Shown one piece after another: positions 14,832 to 23,139 of a stretch of 39,114 nt of DNA; position 1 is the stretch's first letter; the number at the start of each line of letters is the position of its first letter. The DNA comes from Eubacteriales bacterium (GTDB taxonomy: Bacteria > Bacillota > Clostridia > Lachnospirales > Lachnospiraceae): contig JAUNOP010000024.1 in the NCBI GenBank assembly GCA_030537135.1, forward strand, positions 1 to 39,114, given 5' to 3'. The translations under genes and the position numbers were made by a program. The notes under the pieces were generated by a model. It did no database searches. It saw nothing but the letters and a program-made list of their open reading frames with translations, and had not been told where the DNA came from.

Positions 14832-15950
14832 TCATCTTCTTCCTTTTTTATACACGTGACAGCCTCTCCACAGACAGAATGCAAAAAGGAAGATGCACAC
14901 AAGTCCCTCAAACCTGTGCATGGAAAATCTGGAAGTATTTGGGACAATAAAAATGTCAATTTCATTGATAGGAAGAAAATACGGGAAGCATCTGCAAAAT
15001 CTCCTCAAAAGCTGTACCGCAGGAGTCGGGCGCAGCATACTTAAAACAGTCATAGCGCTCCCGACCGGAAGCAGATAGAACCCAATGCCCCAGATAACCG
15101 CCCAAAAGGGCTGTCTGCATTTTGCAGAGGCAAACAGCGTGATAATGGTGTGAAGATGACAGGCAGCAAGACCAAAACCCAGAAAGCGCATCAAAAATTT
15201 CATTGCTGTTCCCTTATATGCATATATGCCAAAGGATATTGCTGCGCTGACCGATAAGCCCTCTGTTCCATAGGCTGCGCCTGTCATGAGAAGACAGCCT
15301 CCTACACAGATCAAGTAAATCGCTGTAGACCAGATAAGAGAAGCTATAATTTTGGCAGCAATCCCTCGGTCTTTTCCATAGCAGCTGCTCATAAGCAAAT
15401 CTGCGGTTTTCATGGAATATTCCTCTGAATAAACCGGAGAAATACCGATTACAATAAGGACTGCACTTCCAATCAAGGCCATAAAAAGAAGCTCTATTAA
15501 GTCATTGTCCCAGCCTCCGGTATAGCCAAAATTCCAGTCCTGAGAAGCGAATTGCTTCATAATTACATTTTCCTCATCCAGCCATTCCACTTCTCCTTCT
15601 GCGCGAAAACGTCTGGTAGACAGCTCAAGGGTGACATATCTGTTCCAGAAATTATCGTTGATGCCCTCCTCTCCTTCTTCCACAGCATCCCAGTCTGGCG
15701 CCCAGCCAAACCGTCTTATAATCTCCCTGGCAGAATCCATATCCAGCTTTCCTTCATAAGTCTCTGACAGTTCCTTTTCCTTCTGTATTGCTTCAAGCCT
15801 TGTATAAATTTTCCCATTTTCAGTGTATACCTCATCCCCAAGAATTCCCACCCAGAAATAAAAACCAAAAAACAAAACAAGAACTATCAATAAGATATTT
15901 ACGGTTCTGCGCGCAGTAATTTTATAAAGCTCTGTTCTCAATAATCCCAT
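14832..15950 (-). CDS. ABC-2 type transporter permease
   Basis: A 372-residue membrane protein. One N-terminal helix (residues 14-37) is followed by a long extracytoplasmic part of about 120 residues rich in charged and aromatic residues, then five or six helices from about residue 155, starting near GGWDNDLIELLFMALIGSAV. This layout is common for ABC-2 permeases of Firmicute antibiotic-resistance or export systems. The ATG at 15950 is chosen because AGGGGGCAGAGAA precedes it. It overlaps the ATPase gene by 29 bp. Substrate unknown. Confidence 0.8.
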   Translation of the reverse strand: MGLLRTELYKITARRTVNILLIVLVLFFGFYFWVGILGDEVYTENGKIYTRLEAIQKEKELSETYEGKLDMDSAREIIRRFGWAPDWDAVEEGEEGINDNFWNRYVTLELSTRRFRAEGEVEWLDEENVIMKQFASQDWNFGYTGGWDNDLIELLFMALIGSAVLIVIGISPVYSEEYSMKTADLLMSSCYGKDRGIAAKIIASLIWSTAIYLICVGGCLLMTGAAYGTEGLSVSAAISFGIYAYKGTAMKFLMRFLGFGLAACHLHTIITLFASAKCRQPFWAVIWGIGFYLLPVGSAMTVLSMLRPTPAVQLLRRFCRCFPYFLPINEIDIFIVPNTSRFSMHRFEGLVCIFLFAFCLWRGCHVYKKGRR

Positions 15951-16845
15951 TTCTCTGCCCCCTTTTCTCCTGAAAGCAATACAAGTACACATCTTCCAAA
16001 GTCGGCTTCACCAAAACAGCCTCTGGTGCAGGGCGCTCGTCAGACACCAGACGTATTGTGGTCTTTGCTTCCCCTGCCTGTGTACTGCGCTCTGCCTTTC
16101 GCTGACTTACCGTATATATCCGACTATATTCCTCTGCTCTTTTTTCGTCTGCTGGCAGCTCCCATACCCTTCCCTCCAGAAAGCTTTCTACCTCTTCGGG
16201 CTGTCCATGCAAAAGAAAGCTTCCGCTTTTCATTATCAGGATTTCATCTGCTATATACTCGATATCGCTCACTATATGTGTAGAAAGTATAACGATTCGA
16301 TTCTTTCCAAGGGAGCAGATGAGATTTCGGAAACGAATTCTTTCTTTTGGGTCAAGTCCTGCTGTAGGTTCATCCAGAATCAAAATTTGAGGGTCTCCCA
16401 AAAGCGCCTGTGCGATTCCAAGTCTCCGCTTCATCCCTCCTGAATAGGTTTTGATTTTTCGTTTTCTGTCCTCCTCAAGATCCACAAGCTCCAGCAGCTC
16501 ATGAACCCTGCCATCCAGAAGAGCCTTTGGAACAGCCTTCAGCTGCCCCAAATATCTCAAGAATCGTTCTCCGGTAAAATCCGGATAATAACCAAATTCC
16601 TGAGGAAGATAGCCTAAAAGCCTTCGGTACTCTCTGCCAAGGCTCCATATTTCCCTTCCATCGCACAGAATTTCCCCCTCCACTGGCGGCAAAAGACTGC
16701 AAATCATCCGCATCAGGGTGGTTTTTCCTGCTCCGTTTGCTCCCAAAAGACCATACACGCCGTTTCCAAATTCATAGCTTACATGGTTCACGGCTGTCTT
16801 GTTCTTATACTTCATACTTACCTGATTTAATGATAATTGAGGCAT
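15922..16845 (-). CDS. ABC transporter ATP-binding protein
   Basis: A 307-residue ATPase. It has Walker A GLLGANGAGKTTLMRM, Q-loop YLPQEFGYYP, signature SGGMKRRLGIAQ, Walker B ILILDEPTAGLDP and the H-loop LSTHIVSD. The last 80 residues form the extra C-terminal domain seen in BcrA/NatA-type exporters. ATG at 16845 follows GGAGGAAGAGAATT. It overlaps the preceding membrane-protein gene by 19 bp and the permease by 29 bp, so all are in one operon with the ECF sigma factor. Confidence 0.92.
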   Translation of the reverse strand: MPQLSLNQVSMKYKNKTAVNHVSYEFGNGVYGLLGANGAGKTTLMRMICSLLPPVEGEILCDGREIWSLGREYRRLLGYLPQEFGYYPDFTGERFLRYLGQLKAVPKALLDGRVHELLELVDLEEDRKRKIKTYSGGMKRRLGIAQALLGDPQILILDEPTAGLDPKERIRFRNLICSLGKNRIVILSTHIVSDIEYIADEILIMKSGSFLLHGQPEEVESFLEGRVWELPADEKRAEEYSRIYTVSQRKAERSTQAGEAKTTIRLVSDERPAPEAVLVKPTLEDVYLYCFQEKRGQRNGIIENRAL

Positions 16846-17579
16846 AATTCTCTTCCTCCTGCTGCTTTCTGTAATGTTTTCTTTACCTGGATTCCTGCTG
16901 CCAAAAGAGCCAGAACTAAAACCACACTCCAAATCCAAAGACACGATTTTTCATAGGCGTCCTTATAAAAAGACGGGACAAGGCCAAACAGCATACATAA
17001 GAAAACAGCTGCCATATACAGCACTCCCTGTTCTGTGCTTTTCCATAGCAAGAGCCGAAAATAAATGATATTAGAAATCAAAAACGGCACCAAAATATAG
17101 ATGGCAGCCTCGTAAAGCAAATAGCTTGTTCGATCCGTAAGACTTATTGTCACAAAGGCAAGCAGGATAAGATTCACCCCTGCCAGCAATACCATCTTTG
17201 CAGCCCAGACCTGTCTCAAGTTCAAAAAACATACCTGCTCCAGCTCTGCCATCTTGTATGCTACGCTTTTATGCAGCTCATGGATTCCTATGATTCCCAC
17301 ACAGGCGATTGTCGCTGAGGAAAAAGAGAGTATTTGTCTTGCCTCCGCTTCCTCAAACATACGGCTGTTTATCAGAATCCAGAAAATCAGAAAAAAGAAG
17401 GCCTCTCCCAGCCAGAAAAAGGGAGAAATATATTCCATCTGTCCCCAGAGAATTTCCCATGGCGCAGGTACAGGAAGTATTCTTTTTGTTTTGACTGCTC
17501 TTTCTACTGCCTCAAGGCCTTTTTTCTTTTTCTCTTCATTGATTGTCGTTTCTGCTATGATTTTTGTCCATTCATCCAT
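16827..17579 (-). CDS. Membrane protein, possible anti-sigma factor or ABC subunit
   Basis: 250 residues: a charged cytosolic N-terminus of about 50 residues (INEEKKKKGLEAVERAVKTK) followed by six hydrophobic segments. No zinc-binding anti-sigma motif (H-x3-C-x2-C) is present. The gene overlaps the 3' end of the ECF sigma gene by 8 bp and the ATPase by 19 bp. By position, directly after a sigma gene, it could hold the sigma factor at the membrane, or be a second membrane subunit of the ABC transporter. I cannot choose from sequence alone. Confidence 0.65.
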   Translation of the reverse strand: MDEWTKIIAETTINEEKKKKGLEAVERAVKTKRILPVPAPWEILWGQMEYISPFFWLGEAFFFLIFWILINSRMFEEAEARQILSFSSATIACVGIIGIHELHKSVAYKMAELEQVCFLNLRQVWAAKMVLLAGVNLILLAFVTISLTDRTSYLLYEAAIYILVPFLISNIIYFRLLLWKSTEQGVLYMAAVFLCMLFGLVPSFYKDAYEKSCLWIWSVVLVLALLAAGIQVKKTLQKAAGGRELCLNYH

Positions 17580-18090
17580 TTAATCCCTCCTTATCCATGT
17601 ATCTCTTCAGCTTTTCTGTTCCCTGTCGGATTCTGGACTTCACTGTAGAAGGATTGCTGCCTGTCATCGCTGCAATCTCTCTGATTTTAAACCCATAATA
17701 ATAGTGAAGCAGCAGAGCCTCTCTCTGAAAATCTGCAAGACTTCCAAGGCAATCCATGAGGGTAAGCTGAGCTTCCTTTTCTGCTATCACATTGCTGCCT
17801 GAAAGAGTCTCTGTGTCTGCAATGCTCTCTGTCTTTCTGCCCCTGAAATAGTCCCTGCACAAATTTGCAGCAATGGTGAGCAGATAGCCTTTCAGATTTC
17901 TTGATTGATAATGCTCTACATTCCGAATAAACCGAAGAAAGGTCTCCTGAGTAATATCATAGGCTTCCTCTGTATTTCCAGTTTGATAGCAGCAGAAACG
18001 GTAGATATCATCATAGTACTTTTCTGCAATGCAATTCAAATATTCCCCTCTTCCCCTCTGTATTTCCCGGATCCACTGCTTTTCTGTCAT
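17572..18090 (-). CDS. ECF-type RNA polymerase sigma factor
   Basis: A 172-residue sigma-70 factor with regions 2 and 4 only. Region 2 reads YYDDIYRFCCYQTGNTEEAY followed by DITQETFLRF. Region 4 has LGSLADFQREALLLHYYYGF and the helix-turn-helix KIREIAAMTGSNPSTVKSRI. The ATG at 18090 follows GGAGGGAGAAA; the longer frame from 18210 has no RBS and would cross the promoter. It heads the sigma / membrane protein / ABC operon and is probably autoregulated (see 18125-18154). Confidence 0.92.
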   Translation of the reverse strand: MTEKQWIREIQRGRGEYLNCIAEKYYDDIYRFCCYQTGNTEEAYDITQETFLRFIRNVEHYQSRNLKGYLLTIAANLCRDYFRGRKTESIADTETLSGSNVIAEKEAQLTLMDCLGSLADFQREALLLHYYYGFKIREIAAMTGSNPSTVKSRIRQGTEKLKRYMDKEGLNG

Positions 18091-18124
18091 TTTCTCCCTC
18101 CTTTCGATAGGTCCTTTGCTATAT

Positions 18125-18154
18125 ATAACGTCAAAAGCAGGCAAAAGGTTTTCA
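18125..18154 (-). promoter_or_regulatory. Putative ECF-dependent (autoregulatory) promoter
   Basis: Minus strand TGAAAACC, 16 bp, CGTTAT: an AACC-N16-CGT arrangement typical of ECF-sigma promoters, located 35-65 bp before the sigma gene. Confidence 0.5.
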
Positions 18155-18180
18155 TAAAAGTAAAAATAATTTACACCACA

Positions 18181-18218
18181 AAAAAAGGATGCCAGAATTC
18201 CCTTTGGCATCCTTTTTT
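18181..18218. terminator. Terminator of the GPH/GH5 operon
   Basis: AAAAAAGGATGCCA and TGGCATCCTTTTTT pair almost perfectly, with a T tract on both strands, ten bases after the symporter stop codon. Confidence 0.85.
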
Positions 18219-18227
18219 GTCTGTCTC

Positions 18228-19619
18228 TTAATGATCTCCTTTACATCTTCCCTGTGCAAGGTCCTTCACTGCTTTGTCATAGTATTTATCCAAATCAAAG
18301 AAGAACACGCACACAACTCCAATCATGCAGGTTACAAGCGGTATCCAGATACAGGATACATTGATTGCCATCAAAGCGCCAGGGCTTGTAGGGTCTGTGT
18401 TAAATCCGCCTGCGCCCAATATCCATCCAAGGGCTGCTGTTCCAATGCCAGAGCCCACCTTCATACAGAAGGAAGAAGCAGCATTTCCCATGCCCATTGC
18501 CTGTACTCCTGTAAGCCATGAGCCATATGTAATCGCATCCTGAAGCATCCCGAACATGGTAGCACCGCAGCAGCCAAATGCAAGACCTTTGAGAACATTA
18601 GAAGCAACCACTAGCGTCACATTGCTTCCTGCAAGTCCTGTCAGAATAAATGCAACAGATGCGATAACCATACCCACTAATCCTGTGTTTCGTTTTCCAA
18701 TCTTTTTCATGATAAACGGCGTCAAAAACAGCATAACAATCTGAGACATTGATAATGCATTTGCTGTCAATGCATATACACTCTCATCTCCGAGTACATA
18801 CTGTGCAAAATAATAAGCGCCTCCAAAGAATGTGGACATCATAAAATAAAGTACAAACAAGAATATAACCATCAAAATCCAGTACTTGTTTTTCACAAGG
18901 CTTCCCAGGCACTCCACAACAGAGGCCTCCTTTTCGCCCTCTGCCTTCTGCTCTACAACACGCTCCTTGCAGAAGTATACAGTTACCAGATTTAATACAA
19001 CAAAAGTAGCGCCAAGAATCAAGAAGGTCAATGTCCATCCCTTCTGGCTGTACTGATCCCCACCACCGAGGGCAAGGCAAAGCTTCATGACAAACGTATT
19101 TACTGTCATCGTTCCTGCTGTTGCCAGAAGGTTTCGGAAGTTTCCAAGAAGTCCACGCTCATACTGGTTGGTTGTCATAAGACCCTGCAAAGTCGCATAT
19201 GGCACGTTGACGCCAGTGTAAAACACAGTGGAAACAAGGTTATAGGTAAGAAACATATAGGCAATCTGTACCTTTCCGGTCAATCCTGACGGTACAGAGA
19301 ACATCAGCACAAAACACACTGCCAGGGGAACACACAGACGCAAAAGCCATGGACGTGCTTTTCCCATTTTGCTCTTTGTTTTGTCTACAATACGCCCCAT
19401 AATCAAGTCAGAAACACCGTCAAAGATTTTTGAAACCGCCATAATGGAACCTGCTGTTACCGCATTCACACCCAATACACTGACATAGTATACCAGAAGG
19501 AACGCAGAAATCGATGAATAAATCAGGTTTCCAGAATAATCTCCCAGTCCATATGCAAACCGCTCTACAAAGGAAAGTCTTGCATTTGGATCCATATTTG
19601 CATTCTTATTTGAACTCAT
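18228..19619 (-). CDS. GPH family sugar:cation symporter
   Basis: A 463-residue, twelve-helix transporter of the glycoside-pentoside-hexuronide group (MFS_2; MelB/XynB-like). Marker stretches are ERFAYGLGDYSGNLIYSSIS at the start, SKIFDGVSDLIMGRIVDKTK with the conserved cation-site aspartates, and GKARPWLLR in the following loop. It imports a glycoside with Na+ or H+. The GH5 gene lies 33 bp upstream in the same operon, which suggests a beta-glucoside or short beta-glucan as substrate. RBS AGAGGAG precedes the ATG. Confidence 0.9.
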   Translation of the reverse strand: MSSNKNANMDPNARLSFVERFAYGLGDYSGNLIYSSISAFLLVYYVSVLGVNAVTAGSIMAVSKIFDGVSDLIMGRIVDKTKSKMGKARPWLLRLCVPLAVCFVLMFSVPSGLTGKVQIAYMFLTYNLVSTVFYTGVNVPYATLQGLMTTNQYERGLLGNFRNLLATAGTMTVNTFVMKLCLALGGGDQYSQKGWTLTFLILGATFVVLNLVTVYFCKERVVEQKAEGEKEASVVECLGSLVKNKYWILMVIFLFVLYFMMSTFFGGAYYFAQYVLGDESVYALTANALSMSQIVMLFLTPFIMKKIGKRNTGLVGMVIASVAFILTGLAGSNVTLVVASNVLKGLAFGCCGATMFGMLQDAITYGSWLTGVQAMGMGNAASSFCMKVGSGIGTAALGWILGAGGFNTDPTSPGALMAINVSCIWIPLVTCMIGVVCVFFFDLDKYYDKAVKDLAQGRCKGDH

Positions 19620-19652
19620 TTTCTCTTCTCCTCTTGTTTTTGCTTATATATC

Positions 19653-20825
19653 TTAACCTACGATTGGGAACCATTCCTCATCCACGCACTTGCCAAGATC
19701 CCAGCTGTCCCATCCAATCCAGTTCGGCTCATTTACTGTGTCCAGAAGAAGCTTATAGCTCCAGTAGAAATAGCCGGCTCCCTGCTGCCATGCTAAAAGC
19801 TGCGCATTGGCAAGCTCCCTGTACAGATGCTTCTTTGCCTCTGCATCCATTGTCTCCACATTCTCAGAATAATCCATTCCATTTAAGACTGTCTGGCCGC
19901 CCTTTGTGTCCATTCCTGTTGCATAGCTGTTAAACAGACACCATTCTCCGCAAATCACATCCACATATTCCTGCACCTCTGCGATATCCTTTGCAAACAC
20001 CTCCTGAATATATTCCAGATAACCATCCAATGTCTGGCGGCATCCTGCCATTTCTGCTACCATTAAATACTGATGTGTATCCAGCATCACGTTCTCAAAT
20101 TTGGATTTCTCAAAGAAGTCTTTCCAGTCCTTTAAGCGGAAGGCGTCATGGAATATGATATATTTATCCTCTGCAAGATTCGGCCGGATAGAGCTGTATG
20201 CGTCCTGATAAAATTTGTGCAGAAATTCCATTGTATTTGGCGCGCTTCCCTCTGCGAGCTTTTCATCTGCCGGCGGATAACGTCTCTGAACTGCCATCTG
20301 TGTCCACATCGGCTCTGTCACAGGCTCATTGATCGGCGTAATTCCAAGGAGTCCCTTTCTGTGTCCATAGCGCTCGGCGAGCTTCTCCAGCACATGCAGC
20401 ACAAACTCTACCTCATCTGGCATCTGACTCCAGCGGCATACGCCGCTCAATCCGCCGTTATCAAATCCATTTTGACTCATAGGCGCTGTGTGCAAATCAA
20501 TTAAAACCTTGATTCCATATTTTTCCGCCCAGGCAAATGCCTTATCCAGCTCCTCAATGCATCCGATAAATGGCGGGCGGTCTCCAAAAATAAAATACGG
20601 AACCGGAATCCGAACAGAATTCAGACCAATTCTTCTGATTGCCGCAAAATCGCGTTCTGTTATGTACTCACTGCGGTGAATCTTAATTCTGGCCTCATAT
20701 ACCTCTGGCGAAAGCTGTGTCGGGAGATAATATTCATCCTCTGCTGTGGTTCCGTCAAACAATGCAGGGCTCATCCACTTTTCCAAAACAAGCCAGTTGC
20801 CAAGATTTACTCCTTTAATCTTCAT
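19653..20825 (-). CDS. Glycoside hydrolase family 5 enzyme (exo-beta-glucanase-like)
   Basis: A 390-residue cytosolic enzyme with no signal peptide. The start MKIKGVNLGNWLVLEKWMSP resembles fungal/yeast-type exo-1,3-glucanases (G-V-N-L-G-x-W-L). The acid/base Glu167 is in TPINEPVTEP and the nucleophile Glu294 in VICGEWCLFN; LIDLHTAP carries the conserved His near 112. It probably splits imported beta-linked disaccharides or oligosaccharides such as laminaribiose or gentiobiose. ATG at 20825 is chosen for its AGAGGAAAATCAA leader; the longer frame has no RBS. It is transcribed with the GPH symporter and is divergent from an AraC regulator. Confidence 0.88.
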   Translation of the reverse strand: MKIKGVNLGNWLVLEKWMSPALFDGTTAEDEYYLPTQLSPEVYEARIKIHRSEYITERDFAAIRRIGLNSVRIPVPYFIFGDRPPFIGCIEELDKAFAWAEKYGIKVLIDLHTAPMSQNGFDNGGLSGVCRWSQMPDEVEFVLHVLEKLAERYGHRKGLLGITPINEPVTEPMWTQMAVQRRYPPADEKLAEGSAPNTMEFLHKFYQDAYSSIRPNLAEDKYIIFHDAFRLKDWKDFFEKSKFENVMLDTHQYLMVAEMAGCRQTLDGYLEYIQEVFAKDIAEVQEYVDVICGEWCLFNSYATGMDTKGGQTVLNGMDYSENVETMDAEAKKHLYRELANAQLLAWQQGAGYFYWSYKLLLDTVNEPNWIGWDSWDLGKCVDEEWFPIVG

Positions 20826-20931
20826 TTGATTTTCCTCTCTTTGCTGCTTTTGTTCTTTCAAAGGCCTTTGATTTATGACTATAGTCTAACGCTTCTGCCA
20901 TGCATTTTATATTATATTTCTCAGCGCTTTA

Positions 20932-21003
20932 TCATATTTCTCGGCAAATCATGGTATCGCCGCCAATCTCTGCGATGCTTTCTTTCATCCGGCGCCCCGC
21001 CAT
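20932..21003 (-). CDS. Possible 23-residue leader ORF upstream of GH5
   Basis: ATG eight bases after a strong AAAGGAGG encodes MAGRRMKESIAEIGGDTMIC then REI and a stop. It ends about 105 bp before the GH5 start on the same strand. No homology recognised. It may be a leader peptide or a gene remnant. Confidence 0.3.
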   Translation of the reverse strand: MAGRRMKESIAEIGGDTMICREI

Positions 21004-21051
21004 ACTCGGCGCCTCCTTTCTAAAAAATATGTCATTCCCACAAACAAACAT

Positions 21052-21075
21052 AAAAAAGCCCGGATTGCTCCGAGC
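21052..21075 (-). terminator. T-tailed hairpin upstream of the GH5 operon
   Basis: Minus strand GCTCGGA-GCAA-TCCGGGC (one mismatch) followed by TTTTTTA. No gene precedes it on this strand, since the AraC gene is divergent, so it may act as a leader terminator. The interval 20826-21298 otherwise holds only the small ORF, a repeat and the AraC promoter. Confidence 0.5.
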
Positions 21076-21137
21076 AAAGGATATAAAAAGCGGCATCAGC
21101 TATTACTAACCAATGCCTTCAAAACTCTCTACCTACT

Positions 21138-21178
21138 TCTTGATACGGTTAAGCGGATATTTGCTTGTTTTCCGCATA
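21138..21178. repeat. Short palindromic repeat relative
   Basis: TTGATACGGTTAAGCGGATA then TTTGCTTG: the TTGATACG-TTAA tail and the AAGCGGATATTTGC arm of the dispersed family. It overlaps the -35 of the AraC gene promoter. Confidence 0.45.
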
Positions 21179-21193
21179 CAATAGTGCTATAAT
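21165..21193 (+). promoter_or_regulatory. Promoter of the AraC-type regulator gene
   Basis: TTGTTT, 17 bp, then TG-C-TATAAT (extended -10), about 105 bp before the ATG at 21299. Confidence 0.6.
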
Positions 21194-21298
21194 CATCACA
21201 AACAGAACAGGAAAAGAGATGTACCTATGGCACTGCACGAAAACCAAAACCGCACATATGGCTGAAAAGAAAGGTCTGTACCACAAAGGAGACTCCTT

Positions 21299-22537
21299 AT
21301 GAATGAACTTTATCTGATGAATCATATATCCCGTCAATTACATACGATTGTGAGATATTTTGGCATAGATTCTGCGGAAAAAAGCTATGTGTGCGCTCGC
21401 ATGGACTTCAGTGACTCTGTTCTTTTTCCTGAGATTCTTTCCTATTGTCAAACGCTTGAAGGCTCGCTTCCTGTACTCTTTGACGTGAATTCCACATTCT
21501 GCTATGGATATGTTCCAGACTGCAGCGGATTCTATATCATCGGACCAATACGCTTTGCCGATCCGCTCTTTTTTGTCCATCGTCTTCAGACTGAGCCGAC
21601 TGAGAAAAGTCTGGATTTTACCGCTGACGTCGCCCTCTGCGACTTTCAAGCTGTTCTCTCATCCATACTTTTAGTCTATAATCTATACCACTTTGAGGAA
21701 CTTGGCCAAAATGAACTGATTCAGTATTGCTGCATCCCAAAAGGTGCTGACGCAGAGCCTTTGCAGCTTTATTCTGAATTGACCTTTCAGAATCAGGAAT
21801 ATGGGCAAAAGCACAATCCCTATGGGCAGGAGCTTCGCGAACAGCAGAGTATTGAGCTTGGAGATCCGATTCTCTTAAAAAAAAGTCTGGAAGAGGATTA
21901 TATCGGTGAAATCGGAACCCTCTCAAAAGACCATCTACGGAACTGGAAATACCTTGGCGCAACTGTTCTCACCCTGGCGAGCCGTTCTGCCATTCGAGGC
22001 GGGATTTCGCCGGAGGTCGCCTTTTCCCTGCAGGATTCCTATATGCAGAAAATTGACGAAACTAATAATGAACAGCGCATTCTGCATTTGATACGGGCTG
22101 CTGAATTTACATTTGCGAACATGGTAAGGGAGCTTAAGGAGTTTCATCTGGGAATCCGTGCAAAAGAAAATCCCTACATCGAGCAATGTAAGGATTATAT
22201 CTTTTCCCATCTGCATGACAAGCTGGAAGTAGCAGACATTGCGAGGCATCTTGCCTTAAATGCCAACTACCTGTCAGAGCTGTTTCATACATATGAGGGC
22301 GTTACCTTAAAAAGCTATATACAGCACGAAAAGGTTAAACTGGTAAAAAATCTTCTGACCTACTCGCGCTATGGCTACAGTGAGATTGCCACTTACCTCG
22401 GCTATTCCTCCCAAAGTCACCTTGGAAAGATATTCAAGCAGACAACCGGATATACATTGAGCCAATACAGAAAGAAATTCGGTTCACCGGAATTTATAGC
22501 AAACGAGAAAAATTGTTTTAACGTATCAAGCAAGTAG
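21299..22537 (+). CDS. AraC family transcriptional regulator
   Basis: A 412-residue regulator. The first 280 residues form a sensor part of unclear fold, perhaps ligand binding; no transmembrane segment. The last 100 residues are the double helix-turn-helix: LEVADIARHLALNANYLSEL for the first, and YSEIATYLGYSSQSHLGKIF for the second, followed by the family signature TTGYTLSQYRKKF. It is divergent from the GH5-GPH operon and probably controls it in response to a glucoside. AAAGGAG lies 8 nt before the ATG. The last five codons (N-V-S-S-K) and the TAG stop are supplied by a palindromic repeat that has landed at the 3' end. Confidence 0.9.
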   Translation: MNELYLMNHISRQLHTIVRYFGIDSAEKSYVCARMDFSDSVLFPEILSYCQTLEGSLPVLFDVNSTFCYGYVPDCSGFYIIGPIRFADPLFFVHRLQTEPTEKSLDFTADVALCDFQAVLSSILLVYNLYHFEELGQNELIQYCCIPKGADAEPLQLYSELTFQNQEYGQKHNPYGQELREQQSIELGDPILLKKSLEEDYIGEIGTLSKDHLRNWKYLGATVLTLASRSAIRGGISPEVAFSLQDSYMQKIDETNNEQRILHLIRAAEFTFANMVRELKEFHLGIRAKENPYIEQCKDYIFSHLHDKLEVADIARHLALNANYLSELFHTYEGVTLKSYIQHEKVKLVKNLLTYSRYGYSEIATYLGYSSQSHLGKIFKQTTGYTLSQYRKKFGSPEFIANEKNCFNVSSK

Positions 22538-22547
22538 CGAAGCAGAC
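22518..22547. repeat. Palindromic repeat fragment overlapping the end of the AraC gene
   Basis: TTAACGTATCAAGCAAGTAG then CGAAGCAGAC is the reverse complement of the right half of the 24433 copy (GTCTGCTTCGCTACTTGCTT). It is truncated on the right, where the rubrerythrin 3' flank begins. Confidence 0.6.
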
Positions 22548-22593
22548 ATCGTACCCTATGGGTATTGGGAATTTCCACTTGGCAAAGGGCATA

Positions 22594-23121
22594 TTAATAA
22601 TTTTCTTCATGAATTTCAAAATAACTCTTCGGATGGGCGCAGACAGGACAGACCTCCAGTGCCTTCGTGCCGACCACAATATGGCCGCAGTTTCTGCACT
22701 CCCATACCTTGACCTTGCTCTTTTCAAACACAGCGCCAGTCTCCACATTCTTTAACAATGCGCGGTAACGCTCCTCATGATGTTTTTCAATCGCTGCCAC
22801 CGCACGGAATTTTGCCGCCAGCTCCAGAAAGCCTTCTTCCTCCGCTGTTTTAGCGAAACCCTCGTACATATCCGTCCATTCATAATTTTCCCCTTCGGCT
22901 GCTGCTGCAAGGTTGGCGGAAGTGTCGCCGAGCCCTTTCAGTTCCTTGAACCACATCTTCGCATGTTCCTTCTCATTATCTGCCGTTTTCAGGAACAATG
23001 CTGCAATCTGCTCATAGCCTTCTTTCTTCGCCACAGACGCAAATCTTGCCTGTGATTCCCCGGCAAATGCCGCCTCCAGGTTCTTCTCCGTTTTTATTCC
23101 TGCATAAGGACTTGTGTTCAT
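22594..23121 (-). CDS. rbr: Rubrerythrin with a five-residue gap in helix A
   Basis: A 175-residue rubrerythrin: a diiron four-helix bundle and a C-terminal rubredoxin-like site (Cys142-x2-Cys145 ... Cys158-x2-Cys161). It reduces peroxide in anaerobes. Iron-ligand boxes are AFAGESQAR (Glu22), DNEKEHAK (Glu50, His53) and [10 protein letters not shown]. In typical rubrerythrins GESQAR is followed by N-K-Y-T-Y-F-A-S; here it goes straight to FAS, a clean 15-nt in-frame gap that removes a conserved tyrosine and about 1.4 helical turns next to the ligand. The start has no recognisable Shine-Dalgarno (CATTTATATTAT before ATG) and lies 18 bp after the Nudix stop. Confidence 0.9.
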   Translation of the reverse strand: MNTSPYAGIKTEKNLEAAFAGESQARFASVAKKEGYEQIAALFLKTADNEKEHAKMWFKELKGLGDTSANLAAAAEGENYEWTDMYEGFAKTAEEEGFLELAAKFRAVAAIEKHHEERYRALLKNVETGAVFEKSKVKVWECRNCGHIVVGTKALEVCPVCAHPKSYFEIHEENY

Positions 23122-23139
23122 ATAATATAAATGCAGAAA

